The notes under the pieces are model-generated. The model ran no database searches and had not been told where the DNA came from. It saw only the letters and a list, made by a program, of their open reading frames with translations. Below, in pieces: positions 1 to 6,092 of a DNA stretch of 6,114 bases. Positions within the stretch are counted from its first letter, which is position 1; each line of letters begins with the position of its first letter. Origin of the DNA: Alphaproteobacteria bacterium (GTDB lineage Bacteria; Pseudomonadota; Alphaproteobacteria; BOG-932; Roseiterribacteraceae). The DNA lies in NCBI GenBank assembly GCA_903970575.1, contig CAJCJC010000403.1, positions 1 through 6,114 on the forward strand. Direction: 5' to 3'. A program made the position numbers and the translations under genes.

Positions 1-1022
1 TGGGGCCGGCGGCCATCCTGACCGGCTCGGTCCTACAGACCGGACCGATCCCGTCCACCCCCAGCATCGATAATCTCGTGGCCGACAAGATTGGGACGCG
101 AACGCGTTTCCGGTCGCTCGAGGTTGCCTGCACGAACAACGCGACGAACAGCCACTCGGTGCGGGCTGGATCGGTCGTCAACCCATCCGAAATTTCGCCG
201 CTCGCGCTTTATACGCGTGTGTTCGGGCCGGATTTCAAGGATCCGAACGCGGCGGATTTCAAGCCCGATCCGGCGGTCATGGTCCGTCGAAGCGTGCTGT
301 CGGCGGTGGGCGAGCAAAGCAAGGCGTTCCTCGCCACGGCCGGCGCCGCCGACCGGGCGCGGCTGGAGGAATATTTCACGTCGCTGCGCGAGTTGGAGCA
401 ACAGCTCGATATCGAACTGCAAAAGCCGGCCCCGCTGGAGGCCTGCACGGTTCCGGCCAAGTTCGACCAAAATCCGCAGGGCACGGTGCTCGAAACCGCG
501 CTGGCCGCGCACAGGCTCTTCGCCGGTATCCTGGCGCACGCCGTCGCCTGTGGCCAAACCCAGGTGTTCAACGTCGCCTTCTCGGAGGGTCTCTCGCCGA
601 TCCGGCTGGCGGGGGAGGCCAATACGCAGCATCTGTTCACACATGAAGACCCGGTGGACGCAAGTCTTGGCTATCAGCCGAATGTCGCCAAATTCGTACC
701 GCCCATCATGGGCGGCTTCGCAACGCTGCTTGAAGCATTCGACTCCATTCGCGAAGCTGACCGAAGCCTTCTGGGCCGGACGCTGATCTTCGCCGCCACC
801 GATCACGGCTTCGCGAAGATTCACACCTTGGACAATATCCCGATGATGACCGCGGGCGGCGCCGGCGGGCGCCTCAAGACCGGCATCCACTTCGCCGCCG
901 CCAAAGGCGACCCGGTCAGCCGCGTCGGCCTTACGATCCAGCAGGCGCTCGGCGTCCCGGTCAATTCCTGGGGCACGCAATCCAACCAGACGTCGAAGAC
1001 GATCGCCGAAGTCATGGCGTAA
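1..1022 (+). CDS. DUF1552 (HXXSHH-type) family protein, 5' end missing
   Basis: The frame is open from base 3 to the TAA at 1020-1022, giving 339 residues with no start in the window. The GTG at 78 is internal, because family-like sequence (an LTG stretch, then PSIDNLVADKIG) lies upstream of it. The protein resembles the DUF1552 family (PF07586), whose members are usually about 420-480 residues, so roughly 100 N-terminal residues are off the left edge. Family-like blocks in order are RFRSLEV near 108-128, RRSVLSAV near 285-308, a helical DRARLEEYFTSLRELEQQL near 351-407, QHLFTHED at 627-650, ATDHG near 795-810, and a C-terminal GGRLKTGIHF then LGVPVNSWG. The molecular function of DUF1552 is unknown. 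Members are often exported and encoded beside DUF1592-type cytochrome-like proteins, but any such neighbour or signal peptide would lie off the window. The next gene starts 9 bases after the stop, suggesting an operon. The family call is fairly secure, but no activity can be assigned. Confidence 0.8.
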   Translation, partial: GPAAILTGSVLQTGPIPSTPSIDNLVADKIGTRTRFRSLEVACTNNATNSHSVRAGSVVNPSEISPLALYTRVFGPDFKDPNAADFKPDPAVMVRRSVLSAVGEQSKAFLATAGAADRARLEEYFTSLRELEQQLDIELQKPAPLEACTVPAKFDQNPQGTVLETALAAHRLFAGILAHAVACGQTQVFNVAFSEGLSPIRLAGEANTQHLFTHEDPVDASLGYQPNVAKFVPPIMGGFATLLEAFDSIREADRSLLGRTLIFAATDHGFAKIHTLDNIPMMTAGGAGGRLKTGIHFAAAKGDPVSRVGLTIQQALGVPVNSWGTQSNQTSKTIAEVMA

Positions 1023-1031
1023 AGCGCGCCG

Positions 1032-2354
1032 ATGCGATTACGCGCCAGTTTGTGGCTGGGAATTTTGGCCGTCGCCGCTGCGGCGGCTTTCGCGGCCTAT
1101 AAGGCAAGCCGCCCGCATGTCGCGGTTGTCGCGGCGCTCGAGGTCCCGATGGCGACGCCGCCGGGAATCGTCTTTAGGACCGCGGCCAGGGGTGGCCGCG
1201 ATTTTCAACCGCCCCCGATCTTGTTCGCGGATGATTCGGGAGCGGTGCTTTATAGTTTCGATAAAGGCGCGGAGCCCGGCTCGGCCGCATGCGACGGAGA
1301 TTGCGCCAAGGGCTGGACGCGAGCTGTCCCAGCGCCCAACGCGGCGGCGACGGGCAATTGGTCCGTCATTGTTCATCCCGATGGCGCCGCCCAATGGGCG
1401 TTCGATGGTAAGCCGCTTTACAGACGCATGGCCGATGCGCCGGCGCTGGACGCAAAGCCGGATGCGGCCAAACAAAAGGGGTCGAACCCGCCATGGCGCG
1501 CTGTTGCGTTCGATTCGCGGACAGCGCCTAATCTTCCGCTCGGCATTCAGGTGCGTGATCTTCCGAACGGCGGTGGCCAGGCTTTTACCGACGATGGCGG
1601 CTTTACGCTTTATGCGTTCGACGGCGGCGCCGACGGTTCCGATTGCAAGAACCCTGCTTGCGCGCTGCGCTGGAAGCCGGCGGCGGCTCCTGAAATCGCG
1701 CGGCGCGTCGGCGATTTCACGGTTGAGGCGCGCGATGACGGCGTGCGGCAATGGGCGTATCGCGGCCGGTCGCTTTACCGCTTCACGGGCGACCTTCAGC
1801 CCGACGACGCGAACGGGGCAGGCTTCGATCCCCGGTTTCAGGTTGCGTTGCTGCGCCGGTATTTCATGCCGGATTCGGTCGTCATCCGGCACGCGCCGGC
1901 TCTGGGCGACATTCTGACGACGCAGGCCGGTATGACGCTTTATGCCCGCGACCGGTTTATAGATGCGGACGGGCATAATTTCCGCACCGACCATGGCTCG
2001 GAAAACACCGGTCGCGCGCTGGGTGTGATGTCCTGCGACGTTGATTGCACGTCGCGCTGGCATCCGCTGGCGGCTCCCGCGGGCGCCATGCCTTCCGGAT
2101 ATTGGGATATTTTCATGCGGCCGGACGGAACGCGCCAGTGGGCTTATAAGGGATATGCGCTATACAGCTTCACGGGCGATCGTCAACCGGGTGAGATCAA
2201 CGGCAATGAAAGTTACGCGCTGATGCCTTTGGGCCAGGACGATCCTTATGCCTCCGCGCTCGCCGGCGCCAAGACTCTTGAGGGGAACCCCACGCCGCCG
2301 CCTCGGCCGGGGCTCGGCGTGGGCGCCATGTTCTGGCGGGCGGCGACGCCATGA
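1032..2354 (+). CDS. Membrane-anchored protein with three COG4315/Lipoprotein_15-type repeats
   Basis: This 440-residue protein has a basic N-terminus (MRLR), a hydrophobic segment at about 7-23, and then an extracytoplasmic body. There is no clear AxA cleavage site and no lipobox. The first cysteine is C87, so it is probably a signal-anchored protein, not a lipoprotein. Three repeats match the COG4315 / PF03640 secreted-repeat type. Each has a G-x-x-LY strand, a cysteine pair followed by W (C87/C91, C205/C210, C335/C339), a DG-x-x-QWA-[FY]-x-G-x-x-LY block (W122, W241, W370), and in repeats 2 and 3 a YxFxxD motif followed by a QP-rich turn. Repeat 1 ends in a degenerate YRRMAD. The family has no firmly established function; an envelope, binding or redox-linked role is only inference. 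The ATG at 1032 lies 9 bases after the DUF1552 stop and has no strong Shine-Dalgarno, but it gives a clean signal anchor. The 3' end overlaps the next gene by 4 bases (ATGA), so translational coupling is likely. Confidence 0.82.
   Translation: MRLRASLWLGILAVAAAAAFAAYKASRPHVAVVAALEVPMATPPGIVFRTAARGGRDFQPPPILFADDSGAVLYSFDKGAEPGSAACDGDCAKGWTRAVPAPNAAATGNWSVIVHPDGAAQWAFDGKPLYRRMADAPALDAKPDAAKQKGSNPPWRAVAFDSRTAPNLPLGIQVRDLPNGGGQAFTDDGGFTLYAFDGGADGSDCKNPACALRWKPAAAPEIARRVGDFTVEARDDGVRQWAYRGRSLYRFTGDLQPDDANGAGFDPRFQVALLRRYFMPDSVVIRHAPALGDILTTQAGMTLYARDRFIDADGHNFRTDHGSENTGRALGVMSCDVDCTSRWHPLAAPAGAMPSGYWDIFMRPDGTRQWAYKGYALYSFTGDRQPGEINGNESYALMPLGQDDPYASALAGAKTLEGNPTPPPRPGLGVGAMFWRAATP
1131..2204 (+). 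repeat. Three tandem protein-level repeats in the COG4315-like gene
   Basis: The repeat unit is longer than the QWA-centred domain alone. Each unit opens with a VA segment (V33, V158, V271), runs through a proline-containing stretch to a GI-x-x-R or VVIR motif (R49, R175, R286), and continues into the G-x-x-LY strand, the Cys pair, W and the QWA-x-x-G block. The invariant W residues are 119 and 129 residues apart. Unit 3 carries about 20 extra residues between its LY strand and its Cys pair, including H315 and H321. The repetition is clear in protein but not in DNA, which points to old internal duplications and not a recent array. Confidence 0.75.
1181..1200 (+). other. Intragenic GC-rich hairpin near the 5' end of the repeat-protein gene
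   Basis: CGCGGCCA (1181-1188) and TGGCCGCG (1193-1200) form a perfect 8-bp stem with a GGGG loop. It is followed by ATTTTC, so it loosely resembles a weak intrinsic terminator or attenuator. It lies in codons for the linker between the membrane anchor and the first repeat. In DNA this GC-rich, such stems also arise by chance, so a regulatory role is speculative. Confidence 0.25.
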
Positions 2355-3526
2355 GATTTTGGCTGAGCTTAGCGCTGCTGTTGACGATGGTCCTGGCTTC
2401 ATCAAGCGCTAGGGCTGAATCGGATTGCGCGAATTTCTTCGGCCCCCGTTGCCGGATCGATCTTCCGACCGGCATCCGCATGAGCTATGTCGAAACCGGC
2501 GCGGAGCGCGCTGATCACACGCTGATCTTCGTCCATACGGATACGACGAGCGCGCTGGACTGGGCCTGGACCGTGACGGCCCTGCTGGCGGCCAGGCCCA
2601 ATTACCGGGTGTTTGCGCTGGACATGCGCGGCGCGCACCAGACCGGCATGCCGAATACCGACAAATGCCGCGACAAACCCAATCTTTGTATGCTTCCGGG
2701 CGAGCTTGCGGCCGACGTGCTGGCGTTCATGGAGGCGAAATCGATCGAAAAGGCGGTGCTGGTCGGCCACGCCTGGGGCGCCGGGATCGTGCGCAATGTG
2801 GCCTTGCATCATCCCGAGCATGTGACCAAGCTGATCCTAATCGGCGCGGGCGCTCCGGTTCAGGGCGGGGCCCCCCCGCCGGAATCGGGGGCTCTCGCAG
2901 CCTTTCGCGACAGGGTGTTCGCGCCGCTCGGTTGGCAAAAGATGGTGGAATCGCGCGGCGTTATCTGGCCCGACGATGTCTTGCGGCTTCGGCCGACCGA
3001 CATAGACCCGGACGCGGTCGCCAACATCGTCCGAAACTGGGACATCTCCTCGGTCGCCGATCCCGAGATCGTCTCCCTGATCGCCGCGCAGACCGCGACC
3101 GAGCCGCTTGGAACCTGGGGCTATGGCCTCGATCCCACGCCCCGGCCGGCATCCCAGCCGGAGAATTTCCAGCGGCTGCAAGCGCCTACCCTGGCTATTT
3201 GGGCGACCGAGGATGCCGGCTTCAAGGCCGCGCAGGGCAAGTTGATCGAGGCGCTGCGGCTTGCCGTCAAAAAGAACAAGGGCATGTATTTTTATTGGAA
3301 ACAATACGGCGTCAGGCCGCCGCCCGTATCGGGGGACAAGCATGACGCCGACGATATCGGCCATGATATTCCCTGGGAGGCGCCCAAGGAGCTTGCCGCC
3401 GATATCGTAAGCTTCGTCGATACCGGCAAGCCGACGCCCGATCTTTATCGGACCGACGCGCCCGCCGATATCCACCGCATCGTTACCGAACCCGGCAAGG
3501 CCGTGATCGTCTCGTCACAGCCTTGA
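2351..3526 (+). CDS. Secreted alpha/beta-hydrolase-fold protein with Ala at the nucleophile position
   Basis: This 391-residue protein has a typical Sec signal peptide (hydrophobic core at about 5-16, predicted cleavage after ARA at residue 22). The mature part is a recognisable alpha/beta hydrolase: LIFVH strand with H62, ALDMRG near residues 90-95, nucleophile elbow VGHAWGAG with A141 at the centre, HHPEHVTKLILIGAG after it, then a cap region, PTLAIWATED with D288 as the likely acid, and GHDIPWEAP with H338 as the likely catalytic histidine. The usual HG of the oxyanion region is H62-T63. Family members normally carry Ser, or Asp in dehalogenases and epoxide hydrolases, at position 141. Ala there would remove the nucleophile, so this may be a binding or scaffolding protein. 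The mature chain has exactly four cysteines (C26, C34, C106, C113), compatible with two periplasmic disulfides. The start overlaps the upstream stop (ATGA), placing it in the same operon. Its TGA lies in the terminal inverted repeat. The fold is secure; substrate and activity are unknown. Confidence 0.85.
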   Translation: MRFWLSLALLLTMVLASSSARAESDCANFFGPRCRIDLPTGIRMSYVETGAERADHTLIFVHTDTTSALDWAWTVTALLAARPNYRVFALDMRGAHQTGMPNTDKCRDKPNLCMLPGELAADVLAFMEAKSIEKAVLVGHAWGAGIVRNVALHHPEHVTKLILIGAGAPVQGGAPPPESGALAAFRDRVFAPLGWQKMVESRGVIWPDDVLRLRPTDIDPDAVANIVRNWDISSVADPEIVSLIAAQTATEPLGTWGYGLDPTPRPASQPENFQRLQAPTLAIWATEDAGFKAAQGKLIEALRLAVKKNKGMYFYWKQYGVRPPPVSGDKHDADDIGHDIPWEAPKELAADIVSFVDTGKPTPDLYRTDAPADIHRIVTEPGKAVIVSSQP

Positions 3527-3544
3527 TCGGCCTCCGGCCGATCA
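3524..3544. terminator. Convergent-gene inverted repeat, possible bidirectional terminator
   Basis: TGATCGGCC (3524-3532), loop TCC, GGCCGATCA (3536-3544) is a perfect 9-bp inverted repeat lying exactly between two convergent genes. The first three bases are the stop of the upstream + gene, and the last three, read on the minus strand, are the stop of the small minus-strand gene. There is no clear T-tract on either side, so if it terminates transcription it is not a textbook intrinsic terminator. Position and symmetry are directly visible; the function is inferred. Confidence 0.55.
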
Positions 3545-3937
3545 GCCGCTGGCCGACACATGGCTGGGCGTGATCTCGCAAATGATCCGCTGCGAACCCG
3601 GTTCGCGGAACGGATAATCCTTGCCCATGTATTTATGCGACAAGGCGTCGATATGCTCGTCCGCGCCGTCCGTGGTAACGCGAGAGACTTTCCCCCGGAC
3701 CTGGATATAGCGGTATGGATTGTCCGGATCGAGGATCGAGAGCGCGACCGGCGCCCCCTCCCGCATATTGCGGGCTTTGACGCGGCCGAGCGCGGTATTG
3801 ACCCTGATCAGACCATCCGCATAGTCGAACCACACCGGCGTCACCTGCGGCGAGCCGTCGGGCATCAGGGTCGCCAGATCGGCGAACGCTTTTTTCTCTT
3901 CGACCAGATCGATATATGTCTCCGGGATCGACGCCAT
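3542..3937 (-). CDS. PNPOx-like split-barrel protein (Rv1155-type PPOX family)
   Basis: This small protein (131 residues from the chosen start) is of the pyridoxamine 5'-phosphate oxidase-like split-barrel type, usually a dimer binding FMN or F420. Visible family features are FADLATLMPDGSPQVTPVWF with D-G and P-V strand turns, GRVKARNMREGAPVALSI, a DPDNPYRYIQVRGKV strand, and a C-terminal RIICEITPSHVSASG matching the RVLLTLPISHVYGLP-like end of Rv1155. Length is normal for the group. An in-frame ATG exists at 3973, but GGAG at 3944-3947 sits just before tandem ATG codons (3940 and 3937) and is best spaced (6 bases) for the second. The residues between 3973 and 3940 (CCGSDFKTER) are not family-like. 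It is convergent with the hydrolase gene and divergent from the FUSC gene. Cofactor and substrate cannot be read from sequence. Automatic annotation as an F420-dependent enzyme would be doubtful in a host that may not make F420. Confidence 0.85.
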   Translation of the reverse strand: MASIPETYIDLVEEKKAFADLATLMPDGSPQVTPVWFDYADGLIRVNTALGRVKARNMREGAPVALSILDPDNPYRYIQVRGKVSRVTTDGADEHIDALSHKYMGKDYPFREPGSQRIICEITPSHVSASG

Positions 3938-3943
3938 CATACG

Positions 3944-3947
3944 CTCC
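3944..3947 (-). promoter_or_regulatory. Shine-Dalgarno that sets the PNPOx-like start
   Basis: On the minus strand this reads GGAG within AACGGAGCGT. It is followed after 3 bases by ATG (3940) and after 6 bases by a second ATG (3937). It supports starting at the tandem ATG and not at the upstream ATG at 3973. Confidence 0.6.
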
Positions 3948-4014
3948 GTTTTGAAATCCGACCCACAGCACATAAGAGCTTATTGATCGGACGGTAGGGG
4001 CGCAGGCGCATGTC

Positions 4015-4018
4015 AGGA
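4015..4018 (+). promoter_or_regulatory. Probable Shine-Dalgarno of the FUSC gene
   Basis: AGGA lies 10 bases before the ATG at 4029, a somewhat long but workable spacing. No ATG, GTG or TTG closer to it in frame gives a better start, and the MGWLQRP start leads directly into the first membrane helix as in the family. Confidence 0.45.
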
Positions 4019-4028
4019 ATATAAGCCG

Positions 4029-6092
4029 ATGGGATGGTTGCAGCGGCCGGTCGCCATATTCTCCGTCAATAGTTTCCTTGCTGCGCTGCTGGCGCTTTAT
4101 ATCGGTTTTTCGCTCGACCTGCCGCGGCCCTACTGGGCGATGCTCACGGTTTATATAACGGCTCAGCCTCTATCCGGCGCGTTGCGCTCAAAGGCGTTTT
4201 ATCGCGTGCTCGGCACCATTCTGGGCGGCGTCGCGGCGGTCGCGCTTGTCCCCAATCTGGTCGATACGCCCGCGCTTCTGGCGCTGGCGCTGGCTTTGTG
4301 GGTTGGGTTTTGCCTTTATCTGTCCCTGCTGGACCGTACGCCCCGCGCCTATATCTTCATGTTGGCCGGCTATACGGCGGCTATCATCGGTTTCCCCGGC
4401 GTTGACGCGCCCGAGGCGATCTTCGACACGGCGTTGGCGCGGGTGGAGGAGATTACGCTGGGCATACTCTGCGCCAGCTTCGTGCACACCATCCTGTTTC
4501 CGCGCAGCGTTCTAGCCGTCGTAAACCTGAAGATCGCGGCGATGATGCGCGATGTTCGGGGTTGGGCGGCCGAAATCTGGTCGTCGGACATCCTGCGGGG
4601 CCGACGTGAATTGCGCTTGGGCGAGGAACGCAGGCGGATCGCCATCGACGTCACGGAATTGCGATTATTGGCGACCCATCTCCCCTTCGATACCGCCAAT
4701 CTGCTTCCGGCGACATATTCCGTGCGCGCTCTTGGGGATCGACTTGCGATCCTTCTCCCCCTCGCGAGCGCCGTTGAGGATCGTCGCCGCGCCATCATGG
4801 CGACCGGCGGTCTCCCCGAGCCGACGATCGCTTTGATGGAGGAAATCCGGGACTGGATTGTCCTGGAGCCGGAATTGGGTCGTGAAGAAGCACTGCGGCT
4901 TCAGCAAGCGTGCCTCGCTTCGCAGCCGGCGCTCGATGGCGGCTCCTCTTGGAACGAATTCCTGTTGTCCAGTCTTCTTGGCCGTCTGAGTGACCTCATC
5001 GGCGCCATCCAAGACGCACGAGAACTGGCGGCGCATATCCGAACGCCGTACCGTCAATTGCCGCCGACGCTGATCGCGCGCTTCGCCGGGGTTCGGGACC
5101 GGCCGCTTCATCGCGATCATGGGCTGGCGGCGCTGTCGGGTTTCGCGGCCTTCGCCGCCGTTGGCGGCTGCTGCTTCGTCTGGATCGCGACCGCGTGGCC
5201 TGACGGCGCCGTCGCCCCAATGATGGCCGCGGTCTTCTCGTCCTTCTTCGCGGCGCAGGACGATCCAGCGCCGGCGATCGGCGCCTTCTTGAACTATATC
5301 GTGCTTTCTCTTCCGGTTGCGGCGCTGTACCTGTTCGCGCTGCTGCCCGGGGTCGATGGTTTTCCGATGTTGGCTGTCGTCCTTGCCCCTGCGTTGTTGC
5401 TGCTCGGTTATTTTCAGGGATCGCCATCGACGACCGGCAAGGCCATGCCCGTGATCATTGGCTTTCTGGGCGCGCTCAGCTTGCAGGCCGTTTACACGGC
5501 CGATTTCACCAGCTTTATCAACAGTTTTCTCGCGCAAGCGATCGGCATCGCCGCCGCGCTGGTCGCGACGCGGCTATTTCGTTCCGTCGGCGCCGATTGG
5601 AGCGCGCGCCGCATCCTGCGTTTTGGCTGGCTGGAACTTGCCGTCAACGCGGCGCGACCGCCGGCCGCGATCGCGGGACGGGAGATCTGGACTGGCCGCA
5701 TGCTCGACCGTCTCGGTTTGCTGATCCCGCGCCTCGCCCTGGTGGAGCGCCGGGACGAACTTGCCGGTGCCGATCCGCTGAACGATCTGCGGATTGGGCT
5801 CAACGTCATCGATTTGCAACGGGCGCGTGGCGTTATCGGCGCGGTCGCCGACCGTTCCGTCGCGCGTCTCTTGATCGCTGTCGCGGATCACTTCAGGCGG
5901 CGCGCGGTCGGCCGTCTTACGGCGTTACAGCCAGGCGTTCTGAATGAGATCGATCGGGCGCTTCGCGATGTCGCGCGCGCCGCGCCGTCGCCCGAACGGC
6001 GCGACTGTTTATGGTCGCTGGCGGGTTTGCGCCGTAATCTTTTTCCGGGCGCGTCGCCCTATGTCTCCGATTCATCGGAACGCGCGGCATGA
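4029..6092 (+). CDS. FUSC-family (AaeB-like) inner-membrane efflux protein
   Basis: This 687-residue protein belongs to the FUSC / aromatic acid exporter family (PF04632 type). E. coli AaeB has about 655 residues, so it is full length. The order is a first membrane bundle of about six helices (roughly residues 8-28, 35-50, 59-75, 79-98, 105-122, 137-158), a soluble domain at about 165-355, a second bundle of about six helices (roughly 366-386, 393-409, 418-438, 444-460, 473-489, 497-518) and a soluble C-terminal domain at about 523-687. The signature PYWAMLTVYITAQPLSG at residues 34-50, followed by a basic RSKAFYRVLGTILGG, is characteristic. Family members work with a DUF1656 protein and a HlyD-type periplasmic adaptor to export aromatic acids, fusaric acid or similar compounds across the envelope; the substrate here is unknown. 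The stop overlaps the next gene (ATGA), supporting an efflux operon. It is transcribed divergently from the PNPOx-like gene, with a palindrome between them. The family call is strong; the substrate is not inferable. Confidence 0.92.
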   Translation: MGWLQRPVAIFSVNSFLAALLALYIGFSLDLPRPYWAMLTVYITAQPLSGALRSKAFYRVLGTILGGVAAVALVPNLVDTPALLALALALWVGFCLYLSLLDRTPRAYIFMLAGYTAAIIGFPGVDAPEAIFDTALARVEEITLGILCASFVHTILFPRSVLAVVNLKIAAMMRDVRGWAAEIWSSDILRGRRELRLGEERRRIAIDVTELRLLATHLPFDTANLLPATYSVRALGDRLAILLPLASAVEDRRRAIMATGGLPEPTIALMEEIRDWIVLEPELGREEALRLQQACLASQPALDGGSSWNEFLLSSLLGRLSDLIGAIQDARELAAHIRTPYRQLPPTLIARFAGVRDRPLHRDHGLAALSGFAAFAAVGGCCFVWIATAWPDGAVAPMMAAVFSSFFAAQDDPAPAIGAFLNYIVLSLPVAALYLFALLPGVDGFPMLAVVLAPALLLLGYFQGSPSTTGKAMPVIIGFLGALSLQAVYTADFTSFINSFLAQAIGIAAALVATRLFRSVGADWSARRILRFGWLELAVNAARPPAAIAGREIWTGRMLDRLGLLIPRLALVERRDELAGADPLNDLRIGLNVIDLQRARGVIGAVADRSVARLLIAVADHFRRRAVGRLTALQPGVLNEIDRALRDVARAAPSPERRDCLWSLAGLRRNLFPGASPYVSDSSERAA

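Larger units (their letters stand above)
3941..4028. promoter_or_regulatory. Divergent intergenic region with a palindromic candidate operator
   Basis: These 88 bases must hold the promoters for both the minus-strand PNPOx-like gene and the + strand efflux gene. The AT-rich palindrome ATAAG-AG-CTTAT occupies 3972-3983 in otherwise GC-rich DNA and could bind a dimeric regulator. TTGAAA at 3951 and TTGATC at 3983 resemble -35 boxes, but neither has a convincing -10 partner at 16-18 bases, so I do not call a specific promoter. No regulator gene is visible in the window. Confidence 0.4.

Noticed and set aside
33..980. Long open frame on the minus strand opposite the DUF1552 gene
   Set aside because: The predicted protein is rich in Arg and Gly with no family resemblance, and it mirrors the GC-rich codon pattern of the real gene on the other strand.
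1038..2063. 341-residue minus-strand open frame opposite the repeat-protein gene
   Set aside because: It is an Arg-rich shadow. The + strand frame has a signal anchor and three clear repeats, so the minus frame is not credible.
2665..3345. Alternative + strand frame inside the hydrolase gene, considered as a frameshifted second gene
   Set aside because: The main frame carries all hydrolase motifs from signal peptide to the C-terminal histidine without a break; the alternative frame has no recognisable motif.
3938..3973. Longer start of the PNPOx-like protein at 3973
   Set aside because: The extra N-terminal residues are not family-like, and the Shine-Dalgarno lies inside this stretch, just before the tandem ATG.
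3560..3997. Plus-strand open frame across the PNPOx-like gene
   Set aside because: The minus-strand frame matches the PNPOx-like family along its length and has a Shine-Dalgarno; the plus frame resembles nothing.
5154..5168. GCCGCC-GTT-GGCGGC hairpin in the FUSC gene
   Set aside because: A 6-bp GC stem within coding sequence is expected by chance at this base composition and has no T-tract.
4665..5537. 290-residue minus-strand frame opposite the FUSC gene
   Set aside because: It is a charged, low-complexity shadow of membrane-helix codons; the plus-strand FUSC frame is unambiguous.
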